From: Granulicella sapmiensis
GTDB lineage: Bacteria > Acidobacteriota > Terriglobia > Terriglobales > Acidobacteriaceae
Assembly (NCBI GenBank): GCA_026225395.1
Contig: JAMFSR010000040.1
Location: 23,792-87,791, forward strand
DNA: 64,000 nucleotides
Direction of reading: 5' to 3'
The position numbers and the translations under genes are program-made. The notes below the pieces were generated by a model that had not been told where the DNA came from, searched no databases, and worked only from the letters and a program-made list of their open reading frames with translations. Position 1 is the first letter of the stretch. Every line of letters begins with the position of its first letter. Of the stretch, positions 26,858 through 34,780 are shown piece after piece.

Positions 26858-28252
26858 TTAGATGGGAACGACGACGGGCGGAATCGCGGAAGGATGCTTT
26901 TTTCGACGTTTGTCTTCGTACATGCTGGCATCGGCTTTCGCGAGAAGTCCTTCAAGGCTCACGACCATATCCGTGCCCGAGGCGATGGCGCCCATGCTAA
27001 AGCTCAATTGATATTTCCGCATAGGCAGACTATTGGCCCGGGCGACTGCTTCATCAAGCCGACGAGCGACGTTCGCCATTTCGGGATCGTTCGATTCTCC
27101 CGCGACTACGAACTCATCTCCCCCAATTCGTCCGATGACGTCGGTTTTCCTGAAAGTTCGAACGAGAAGGGAGGCCATTTCCTGCAGCAATTCCGAACCG
27201 ACTTCGTGACCAAGTTCGTCGTTAACCTGTTTGAGGTTATCCATATCGAAGAAAAGCACTGTAAAGGAATCGCGAGTCCGGTGGGCTAGCTGGAAGGCCT
27301 GTTCGGCAAGGACGTAAAAGCCCCGCCGGTTGTACAGGCCGGTCAGATCGTCTCGAAGGGAAAGTTCGTGGATGGTCGCTTCGAAGGCTTTCGTCCGCCA
27401 GCCGAGGAGAAGAACGAGACAGACGGCAACGATGGCAAGAATGGCCGTAGAAATCGCTGTCAGGGCGATCTCCCTGTCGGGGGTGAGTCGAACAAGCACT
27501 TCCTTTGGGATGACGATAACAAAAGGCAGAAGGATAGCTAATGGGGTAGCGTTCCGCACGGTCATGCCCCCACTGCCGCGATCGAGGAAGATGGCAAAAA
27601 ATCCATACTCCGCACGTCTGCTTCCTACAAGGCAGATCAGGAGCAGGAGACAAACCAGGGTCTGAACAGAAAAGGGATTCTCTTCATGGTTGACGAAGAG
27701 GTGACTCAACCCGAAGAAGTACCGGGCCAGGAAAACGAGCATGGACAGGCAGAGGAAGAGCGTGGTGATGTCGATCAGACGAGAAAGAACACTTTTGCGG
27801 GCGCGAAGCGCTGACAGTACGATACCCAGCAGCAGAAAGGTTAGCGCTGCCTCAGGGGAGACCTTGCCCGGATACATGGCCTTGGCGTCAGCAGCCAAAA
27901 ATGTGTTGATGCCGAGGTTGATGATGGCAAAGTCTTTGAGGAGGATCAGGGCTGCAAAGACCGTGACGAACCCGGCCAGAATGCGAGCCGCCAGGAGGGC
28001 CGCTCTGGAACGGCGCGGGAGCGACAGGGTGACGCTTAGTCCGCAAAGAAAGGTTAGGAGGGAAGTATTTGCCCTCATGAGGTGAAAGGCGTTTGGGAGA
28101 AGCGCTCCGAAGGGAGGGATGACCCAGTCCGCGAGTGTGATCCCGCTAAAGACTACGACGGTTGTGAGGAAAACGACCTGCAGATGCCCGAGGACGGAGC
28201 CAACGCGTTTGTCAGGCTGGATGGAGGCAAGAGGAATGACGGTTGATTTCAT
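26858..28252 (-). CDS. Membrane-bound diguanylate cyclase (GGDEF)
   Basis: The 464-aa product has about eight hydrophobic segments in the first 270 residues and a C-terminal GGDEF domain. That domain shows LSLRDDLTGLYNRRGF at its start, FFDMDNLKQVND (metal-binding Asp), and the active site RIGGDEFVV, which is intact, so it should make c-di-GMP from two GTP. I see no RxxD inhibitory site at the expected five residues before GGDEF. The membrane part is not a recognised sensor (not MASE by eye). It ends about 140 bases before the CLC leader on the same strand and has a clean single-gene setting. Confidence 0.92.
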   Translation of the reverse strand: MKSTVIPLASIQPDKRVGSVLGHLQVVFLTTVVVFSGITLADWVIPPFGALLPNAFHLMRANTSLLTFLCGLSVTLSLPRRSRAALLAARILAGFVTVFAALILLKDFAIINLGINTFLAADAKAMYPGKVSPEAALTFLLLGIVLSALRARKSVLSRLIDITTLFLCLSMLVFLARYFFGLSHLFVNHEENPFSVQTLVCLLLLICLVGSRRAEYGFFAIFLDRGSGGMTVRNATPLAILLPFVIVIPKEVLVRLTPDREIALTAISTAILAIVAVCLVLLLGWRTKAFEATIHELSLRDDLTGLYNRRGFYVLAEQAFQLAHRTRDSFTVLFFDMDNLKQVNDELGHEVGSELLQEMASLLVRTFRKTDVIGRIGGDEFVVAGESNDPEMANVARRLDEAVARANSLPMRKYQLSFSMGAIASGTDMVVSLEGLLAKADASMYEDKRRKKHPSAIPPVVVPI

Positions 28253-28624
28253 GTGTGCCGTCGTCCCCTCTCAGTGCTCTTGCGGGAGTGATTGGCCCGT
28301 GTCAGGTTGCCGCCATACTACTCGAACTTTCGTGCGGAGATCGTACGCTAAGTGGCTTCAGATGGTTTGGATGCCGGATTCCCTCTGGGCGGCGATATTT
28401 CTACAGAACGAGCGATTGACCAGCTACAACTCTAGAGGCATGATCGGGCGGGCTTTCCAGTTTCTGATACGGTTTAATGAAAGATCCGGTTAATCAAAGC
28501 TTGGAATCGAGGAGGTCGTTTGAGCGACCACCATTTGACCTACGGGGTCTGACAAAGAGTTCCGTTTGCAGGCGATTTGCGGTTTTTCTGGATGGAGAGT
28601 TCTGCCGGTTTTGAGGAACGTTTG
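28253..28624. other. Intergenic region between divergent genes
   Basis: This stretch of 372 bases separates the diguanylate cyclase and the glycosyltransferase. It contains a small hairpin, GGTCG with CGACC around TTTGAG, near 28516-28531 but no T run after it. Frames here lack protein-like patterns. No clear promoter was identified. Confidence 0.4.
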
Positions 28625-29686
28625 ATGCGCGTATTGTTTGTGACCTGGGACGGGGCCGGGAATCTGCCTCCTACACTTGCCCTGATATCGGCTCTCTCTG
28701 CACGAGGCCACGAAGTTATTGTCCTTGGTCATGATTCGCAGGAGAGCGAAATCACGCAGAGTGGCGGCGAGTTTCGGCGGTTTGCCACCGCTCCACAGCT
28801 CGACCAGGGGAAAGCGCAAGCTGGTTTCGATTTTGCGTCATGGCTTCAGGGCTTCAACGAAGTGGCGGCTCGCGACTTTATGGCTGAAGCATCGCGGGTC
28901 GATCCAGACATATTGATTGTCGATTGCATGATGGGACCATCGCTTGCGATGGGCTGGTCTATCGGGAAGAAGCTGGTTGCGTTGGTGCATGGAGTCTACA
29001 GCGCCATGACTCCGTGGAGCGAAATGATCAGCGCTGCCGATCTTTCGCTTTGCTGCTCGTATGAGGCCTTTGACGTTGGAGCCAAGTTTCCGAAGAACAT
29101 GGTGTTCGTTGGGCCTTTGCGGTCTGTCGTTGCCGGACGGCCATACGCGAGGAAATTGGCGGAACGTCCGCTGGTGGTTGCAAGCCTGAGCAGTGGACAC
29201 CAGGGACCGTTCCAATTGGGTCTCCTGCAGCGCGTCTGTGATGCTCTTTTTACACTGCCTGTCGAAGGATTGGTGACTACGGGACGTGGCATCGCTCCAG
29301 AGGAACTGACGGCAGGGGAGAATGTAACGATCGAACGCAACATCGACCATGGGCTCACGCTGCCCGAGGCATCGCTCTTCATCACCCATTGCGGCCATGG
29401 ATCGGTGATGGCTGCGCTGAAGGCTGGAGTGCCCATGCTGTGCCTGCCGCCCGTCGCCGACCAACCGCACAATGCCGAGCTTGTGAAGCGGCTTGGATTG
29501 GGCGAGGTGCTGGATGTGATGGTGACGCCGGCGGTTATTGCCGAGGCTGTTACCCGGTTGACCGCAAAAGGCAGTTTCTGGGGCGGCAACAAGGTACAGA
29601 AAGCGGCTAAGAGTTTCGCGAAGAAAAACACGTATGAACCGCGGGTCGAGCAGGCCGTCGAATTGCTTGAGAAGTTGGCGGGCTAG
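28625..29686 (+). CDS. UGT/MGT-like glycosyltransferase (GT1 family)
   Basis: The 353-aa product resembles GT-B enzymes that transfer sugar from a nucleotide sugar onto small lipophilic acceptors. The N-terminal lobe starts MRVLFVTWDGAGNLPPTLAL, and the C-terminal lobe holds ITHCGHGSVMAALKAGVPML and PPVADQPHNAELVKRLGLG, the nucleotide-binding site of the MGT/YjiC group (HCGxGS with PxxxDQ). The ATG at 28625 has GAGGAACG upstream; the 16 codons before it are not family-like. Its stop is three bases from the convergent galE stop. The acceptor cannot be told from sequence. Confidence 0.85.
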   Translation: MRVLFVTWDGAGNLPPTLALISALSARGHEVIVLGHDSQESEITQSGGEFRRFATAPQLDQGKAQAGFDFASWLQGFNEVAARDFMAEASRVDPDILIVDCMMGPSLAMGWSIGKKLVALVHGVYSAMTPWSEMISAADLSLCCSYEAFDVGAKFPKNMVFVGPLRSVVAGRPYARKLAERPLVVASLSSGHQGPFQLGLLQRVCDALFTLPVEGLVTTGRGIAPEELTAGENVTIERNIDHGLTLPEASLFITHCGHGSVMAALKAGVPMLCLPPVADQPHNAELVKRLGLGEVLDVMVTPAVIAEAVTRLTAKGSFWGGNKVQKAAKSFAKKNTYEPRVEQAVELLEKLAG

Positions 29687-29689
29687 GCG

Positions 29690-30658
29690 CTACTTGTAGC
29701 GCTGCTGCTGCCACTCCCAGGCGCTGGCCAGGATGCTATCAATCTCTGAGATCCTGGGCTTCCAACCGAGTTCGGCCTTGGCTTTTTCGGAGCTGGCGAC
29801 GAGGCGAGCCGGGTCGCCCGGGCGGCGGGGCTTCATCTCCACCGGAATGGCATGGCCGGTGACGCGGCGAGCGGACTCGACGACTTCCTTTACAGAGAAG
29901 CCGCTGCCATTGCCGAGATTCATGATGAGCTTGTCGCGGGTGTCTAACGCTTGCAGGGCAAGGATGTGAGCGTCGGCAAGGTCGCGGACGTGGATGTAGT
30001 CGCGAATGCATGTGCCGTCGGGGGTGTCGTAGTCATCGCCGAAGATAAAGATCTTGTCGCGGCGACCGAGCGCGACATCCAGGATGAGCGGGATGATGTG
30101 GGACTCGGGCTCGTGGGCCTCGCCGCGATGCGGCAATGCGCCCGCAACGTTGAAGTAGCGTAGTGAGGCATAGCGAAGGCCGTGGATCTGGTGGAACCAC
30201 CTGAGCATGTACTCGACCAGAAGCTTGGACTCGCCGTAGGCGTTGGTTGGATCGAGCGGCGCGGTCTCTTCGATGGGCACAGAGCGGGGTTCGCCATAGA
30301 CGGCCGCCGTCGAGGAGAAGACGAGCTTCTTCACGCCGGTAGCAAGCATGGCTTCGAGCAGCGCGAGCGTGGAGGCCGTGTTGTTGCGGAAGTAGATCTC
30401 CGGGACGCGCATGGAATCGCCAGCCTCGATGAGTGCGGCGAAGTGGAGTACGCCGTCCGGCTTGAGCTCGCGGAGAAGGGCTTCGACCTGTGGGCGGTCT
30501 GCGATGTCGGCTTCGACGAACTCGGCGCCGCTGGGGACTTCGTTGCGCTTGGAATGGCAGAGGTTGTCGAGAATAGTGACGCGGTGGCCGGCCTCCATGA
30601 GGATGGTGGCGACCGTGCCGCCGATGTATCCTGCGCCGCCTGTGACGAGAAGGTTCAT
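29690..30658 (-). CDS. galE: UDP-glucose 4-epimerase
   Basis: The 322-aa product is an extended short-chain dehydrogenase that interconverts UDP-glucose and UDP-galactose. It has the NAD-binding sequence GGAGYIGG at residues 8-15, the catalytic Tyr/Lys pair in NAYGESKLLVEYML, a catalytic Ser/Thr in VFSSTAAVYGE and IRDYIHVRDLADAH. The ATG at 30658 is chosen because MNLLVTGG is the normal N-terminus; seven extra codons upstream are unlikely. It is the third gene of galK-galT-galE, following galT by 85 bases that hold an unusual repeat. It converges with the glycosyltransferase gene, the stops being three bases apart. Confidence 0.95.
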   Translation of the reverse strand: MNLLVTGGAGYIGGTVATILMEAGHRVTILDNLCHSKRNEVPSGAEFVEADIADRPQVEALLRELKPDGVLHFAALIEAGDSMRVPEIYFRNNTASTLALLEAMLATGVKKLVFSSTAAVYGEPRSVPIEETAPLDPTNAYGESKLLVEYMLRWFHQIHGLRYASLRYFNVAGALPHRGEAHEPESHIIPLILDVALGRRDKIFIFGDDYDTPDGTCIRDYIHVRDLADAHILALQALDTRDKLIMNLGNGSGFSVKEVVESARRVTGHAIPVEMKPRRPGDPARLVASSEKAKAELGWKPRISEIDSILASAWEWQQQRYK

Positions 30659-30680
30659 GAGTGCTCCGAAGTGTTGCAAG

Positions 30681-30766
30681 AGTGTAGAGGATAGAGTGCA
30701 GAGGATAGAGAAGGCAGGTTGGCGTTAGGATTTTCTCTACACTCTATCCTCTACTCTCTACACTCT
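30681..30766. repeat. AGTGTAGAGGATAGAG inverted repeat between galT and galE
   Basis: Two units of AGTGTAGAGG-ATAGAG-like sequence at about 30681-30711 are followed by the reverse complement at about 30733-30766 (CTCTACACTCTATCCTC and CTACTCTCTACACTCT). The two arms can fold into an imperfect hairpin of about 30 base pairs with a GC-rich loop. It reaches into the galT reading frame and supplies its last residues (QSVESRG) and stop. It may act as an attenuator before galE or be a selfish intergenic repeat. Confidence 0.7.
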
Positions 30767-31796
30767 GGTTCATGACGTTGCGCAGGGTTTCTGCGGCGGA
30801 TTCCGGCGTGATGTCGCGCTGGGGACTGCCGAGCAGTTCGAAGCCGACCATGAACTTGCGGATGGAGGCGGAACGCAGCAGCGGCGGAAAGAAGTGAACA
30901 TGGAGATGCCACTCCGGGTGGGGTTGATTGTCAGAGGGCGCGGGATGCAGCCCCATGGAGTACGGGAATGGAGTATCAAAGACGCGGTTGTAGCCACTGG
31001 TGACTTGTTGCAAAATGGCGGCGAGGCCGTCCCGTTCGGGATTGTTGAGCTCGGAAAGCGAGGCTACGCGTCGCTTCGGAAGGACAAGGGTCTCAAACGG
31101 CCAGACGGCCCAGAAGGGGACAACAGCAGCCCAGGTTTCGTTTTCAGCGACGATACGCTCATGCTCTTGTAGTTCCAGCGCGAGGTAGGCGGAGAGGAGC
31201 GGCGTGCGGTGCTGCTCGAAGTAAGCCTGTTGCGCGGCTAGCTCCAGAGCCGGCTCGTTGGGAATGTGCTCCGTGGCCCAGATCTGGCCGTGAGGATGCG
31301 GATTGCTCGCTCCCATCATGGCTCCGCGGTTTTCGAAGATCTGCACATAACTGACGTCGTCACGCGCGCCGAGCTCAGTAGCTTGCTCGTCCCAGGCGTC
31401 AACGACCCGACGGATGGCCGGGAGATTCATCGTGGCCAGGGTGAGGTCGTGGCGGGGATCGAAGCAGAGGACGCGGCAGATGCCGGTTTCGACTTCGGCA
31501 CGGAGAAGGCCTGCGCTTTCAAGATCCATCGAGGCCGATGGAACGCCGGACTTGAGCGCGGCATAGTCATTTTCAAAGACGAACGTTCCGGTGTATTTGG
31601 GCGTGACATGGCCCCCGGCGCGCGTGTTGCCAGGGCACAGATAGCAAGCGGGATCGTAGGCAAGCGACGGTGGTGCGGATTTCTCTTCGGTCTGGCCCTG
31701 CCAGGGGCGAAGCGTGCGATGCGGGGAAACGAGAACCCATTCGCGTTTGAGCGGGTTCCAGCGGCGGTGAGAGAGTTCCAGGAAGGCTTTGTCCAT
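30744..31796 (-). CDS. galT: Galactose-1-phosphate uridylyltransferase
   Basis: The 350-aa product transfers UMP from UDP-glucose to galactose 1-phosphate (Leloir pathway). It has the active-site sequence NPHPHGQIW with the nucleophilic His, zinc ligands in CYLCPGN and in the HxHG region, and the HLHVHF site near the C-terminus. Length is normal for the bacterial enzyme. Its ATG overlaps the galK stop (TAATG), so translation is coupled. The last eight residues (about NQSVESRG) come from an intergenic repeat that contains the stop codon. Confidence 0.95.
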   Translation of the reverse strand: MDKAFLELSHRRWNPLKREWVLVSPHRTLRPWQGQTEEKSAPPSLAYDPACYLCPGNTRAGGHVTPKYTGTFVFENDYAALKSGVPSASMDLESAGLLRAEVETGICRVLCFDPRHDLTLATMNLPAIRRVVDAWDEQATELGARDDVSYVQIFENRGAMMGASNPHPHGQIWATEHIPNEPALELAAQQAYFEQHRTPLLSAYLALELQEHERIVAENETWAAVVPFWAVWPFETLVLPKRRVASLSELNNPERDGLAAILQQVTSGYNRVFDTPFPYSMGLHPAPSDNQPHPEWHLHVHFFPPLLRSASIRKFMVGFELLGSPQRDITPESAAETLRNVMNQSVESRG

Positions 31797-32998
31797 TAGA
31801 GGGCAATCTCGTTGTTCTGCGCGGTTTTGGCGCGTTCTACGGCGCCGTCGACGGCTTCGCAGATGTAGGTGTCTGGGTTGATGCTGTAGCGCTGGAGATA
31901 GGCGGATTTGAGAGCGGAAACGAAGGCGTCAGCGTTGAAACGGGCGACGAGGTTGACGGTGCAGCCGCCGAAGCCTCCGCCAGTGAGGCGCGCGCCAAAG
32001 CAGCCTTCCAGCTTCGAGGCGGTATCGACGAGGAAGTCGACTTCTTCACAACTGCACTCGAAGTCGTCGCGCTCGCTGGCGTGCGCTTTCAGCATCAGCT
32101 TGCCAAGAAGCGTCGCATCGCCGGCCAGCATGGCCTGTTTCGCTTCCCGGACACGTGTGTTTTCCGTAATGACATGGCGGCAACGTTTGTAGGATTCAGC
32201 GGACATAGCGCCTTCACAGCGCTCGAGCTGGTCAACGGCCGCGTCCCCAAGATCGCGGAGTTGCGGGAAAGCCTCGCGGAGGATGGTCTGTCCGGCTTCC
32301 AGCTCGCGGCGTCGCTGACCGTAATCGCCGCTGGCGATGGAGTGCTTGACCATGGAGTTGCAGACCACAATACAGGTTTCCGAAAGCGCTCCCTGGTTTA
32401 TGGGAATGTGCTCGTAGCTCAGGGATCGGGTATCGAGCAAAAGCGCGTGTCCAGCTTTGGCGGCAGTGATGACGAACTGATCCATAATCCCGCATGGAGA
32501 GTGTACGTAAGCGTTTTCAGCGCGCTGACAAAGAGGAGCTATTTCTTCGATCGTGAGCGCCACTCCTGCGTGTGAAAGCAGGGCCATCGCGGTGGCAACT
32601 TCCACGGATGCCGAAGAGCTCAGGCCGGCACCGAAAGGCACGTTCCCGGTAAGCCGAAGGTCGAAAGGCGGTGGCTCAATGCCGAGGACCTGGAGCTCGC
32701 GAAGGACGCCTACGGGATAATCGCTCCAGTTGCCGACACCTTCGGAACGGTCTTCGAGAGAAAGCTCTCGGACCTGCTTGAAGAGGTCACTGTGAAACGT
32801 GTAACGGAGTTCGCTGGTTGGCTCGATAGAGGCGACCGTATAGAAGGGGATTGCCATGGGCAGAACGAGACCGCCGGTGTAGTCCGTGTGCTCGCCAATA
32901 AGGTTGACGCGGGCCGGCGCCGTAAATCCATGCGATGTCCGGCTGCCGGCTGCGACGAACGGTGTGGGTGTGGTGTGAGTGCTCAGGTGGTTCTCCAT
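31796..32998 (-). CDS. galK: Galactokinase
   Basis: The 400-aa product is a GHMP kinase that phosphorylates galactose at C1. It shows RVNLIGEHTDYTGGLVLPMAI (the galactokinase signature), the ATP-binding GAGLSSSASVEVA and the C-terminal LTGGGFGGCTVNLV. The ATG at 32998 is preferred because it sits about 35 residues before the GEHTDY signature; the reading frame stays open another 82 codons but without similarity. It is the first gene of galK-galT-galE, overlapping galT by one base. The alditol oxidase gene is divergent about 240 bases upstream. Confidence 0.95.
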   Translation of the reverse strand: MENHLSTHTTPTPFVAAGSRTSHGFTAPARVNLIGEHTDYTGGLVLPMAIPFYTVASIEPTSELRYTFHSDLFKQVRELSLEDRSEGVGNWSDYPVGVLRELQVLGIEPPPFDLRLTGNVPFGAGLSSSASVEVATAMALLSHAGVALTIEEIAPLCQRAENAYVHSPCGIMDQFVITAAKAGHALLLDTRSLSYEHIPINQGALSETCIVVCNSMVKHSIASGDYGQRRRELEAGQTILREAFPQLRDLGDAAVDQLERCEGAMSAESYKRCRHVITENTRVREAKQAMLAGDATLLGKLMLKAHASERDDFECSCEEVDFLVDTASKLEGCFGARLTGGGFGGCTVNLVARFNADAFVSALKSAYLQRYSINPDTYICEAVDGAVERAKTAQNNEIAL

Positions 32999-33236
32999 AG
33001 CGCGACTGCGGATGAAAGAAGCGTCTGAAACATGGTAAGCGAAGCGGCAGGGAATCGCATATCCGGATAGCAGGATGGTCCTGGCTAGCCGGCTGCGCGC
33101 ATATTCATTTTGGATTGGGCGAGTTGACGGCCTACTGCGAACATCGTTAGAACTTGTGCGTCGTTCTTGCGCATGAACGGCTGGCAATGGGTTCGGAAGG
33201 GGCGGGGTGTACACCTGCGCTCTTCGCGAGGAAAAT

Positions 33237-34592
33237 ATGGACAAGCGTGAGTTCCTGAAGGGTTCGATTGTGGTGGCTGCAACTATGGCTGTTTCATCAA
33301 TGGCGGAAGCGGTGGGGGCAACTGGAACGAGCGTGCCTCGTGTGAATTGGAGCGGGAACTACCGCTATCACACCGACAAGGTGTTCGAACCGGCGACGGT
33401 CGCGGAGGTGCAGGACGCGGTTCGAGGCGTCGCGAGCGTCAGGGCACTCGGCACGCGGCACTCGTTCAACGGCATTGCCGATTCAACGGTGGCGCAAATT
33501 TCCACGCTGGGATTGAAGGACGTGCAGCTTGACCCCGCTGCAAAGACGGTGCGTGTGGGCGCCGGCATCAAGTATGGCGATCTTGCCGTCCAGATCGATA
33601 AGCAGGGCTGGGCGCTGCACAATCTGGCGTCGTTGCCGCATATTTCGGTGGGCGGGGCTTGCTCGACGGCGACGCATGGGTCGGGCCTGAAGAATGGAAA
33701 TCTGGCAACCGCGGTGCAGGAGATCGAGTTCGTAGCAGCGGACGGCAACATCCATATCTTGTCCAGGTCCAGGGATGATGACCGGTTTGCCGGTGCGGTC
33801 GTTGGCCTGGGCTCGTTGGGAGTGTTGACGCATCTGACGCTGGCCGTGCAGCCGCGCTTCGATATGACACAGGTTGTGTATGAGAACCTGCCGTTCGCTG
33901 AACTTGAGCATCATCTCGCAGATGTCATGAACGCGGCCTATAGTGTCTCGCTGTTTACCGACTGGCAGAATGGGTTGGCGAAGCAGGTATGGCTGAAGCG
34001 CCGCGTAGATCAGGGCGGTACGGCTGCACCGGCTCCGATGTTTCATGGAGCAACGCTGGCGAAAGAAAAGCTGCATCCGGTAGGGCATGGAACGAACCCC
34101 GGGGCGTGTACCGATCAGGGCAATATCGTCGGTCCCTGGTATGAGCGGCTGCCGCACTTCAAGATGGGGTTTACGCCATCAAGCGGCAATGAGTTGCAGA
34201 CGGAGTTCTTCGTGCCGTTTGACCGCGGATATGAAGCGATTCGCGCTGTGGAAACCTTGCGAGACCAGATCACACCGCATCTACTGGTAACAGAGTTGCG
34301 CGCAGTCGCGGCGGATGACCTGTGGATGAGTATGGCGTACAAGCGGCCATCGCTGGCGATCCACTTTACGTGGAAGCCGGAGTGGGATGTCGTGCTGAAA
34401 GTTGTTCCACAGATCGAGGCGAAACTGGCGCCTTTTGCAGCCAGACCGCACTGGGCCAAGGTCTTTACGCTGAAGGAAGCAGGACTGGAGCCTCGTTATC
34501 CGCGCTTCCAAAATTTCAAAGGGCTTGTGAACGAATACGATCCGAAAGGCAAGTTCCTCAACGAATTCATGCATAAGGAAGTGTTTGCGTAG
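33237..34592 (+). CDS. Alditol/xylitol oxidase-like FAD flavoprotein, exported
   Basis: The 451-aa product has the PCMH-type FAD domain (ASVRALGTRHSFNGIADS, SLPHISVGGACSTATHGSG) and a C-terminal D-arabinono-1,4-lactone oxidase-type domain. The His in TRHSFN corresponds to the residue that carries covalent FAD in Streptomyces alditol oxidase, and NLASLPHISVGG matches that group closely. It probably oxidises polyols with oxygen, giving H2O2. The N-terminus DKREFLKGSIVVAATMA resembles a Tat signal with Lys-Arg instead of Arg-Arg. The ATG at 33237 has GAGG upstream. It is divergent from the galactose operon. Confidence 0.85.
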   Translation: MDKREFLKGSIVVAATMAVSSMAEAVGATGTSVPRVNWSGNYRYHTDKVFEPATVAEVQDAVRGVASVRALGTRHSFNGIADSTVAQISTLGLKDVQLDPAAKTVRVGAGIKYGDLAVQIDKQGWALHNLASLPHISVGGACSTATHGSGLKNGNLATAVQEIEFVAADGNIHILSRSRDDDRFAGAVVGLGSLGVLTHLTLAVQPRFDMTQVVYENLPFAELEHHLADVMNAAYSVSLFTDWQNGLAKQVWLKRRVDQGGTAAPAPMFHGATLAKEKLHPVGHGTNPGACTDQGNIVGPWYERLPHFKMGFTPSSGNELQTEFFVPFDRGYEAIRAVETLRDQITPHLLVTELRAVAADDLWMSMAYKRPSLAIHFTWKPEWDVVLKVVPQIEAKLAPFAARPHWAKVFTLKEAGLEPRYPRFQNFKGLVNEYDPKGKFLNEFMHKEVFA

Positions 34593-34780
34593 GTCATTGT
34601 TGTCTGCTGAGCGAACGTTGATTCCTAAGGGAATACTCAGAGCATCCTCTGCTCGGAACGCCGGGCGCCTTTTTGTCGTTTACAATCGAAGTCGAAACGC
34701 TGACATTCTGTGAACCATCAGGACTCCGGATAGCAGTCGGTCCGGACGCTATAAGCCGAACCTTATTCGCCGGAGTGTTT

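Noticed and set aside
28119..28493. 124-codon plus-strand frame
   Set aside because: Mostly antisense to the diguanylate cyclase start, Cys/Arg-rich, no ribosome binding site.
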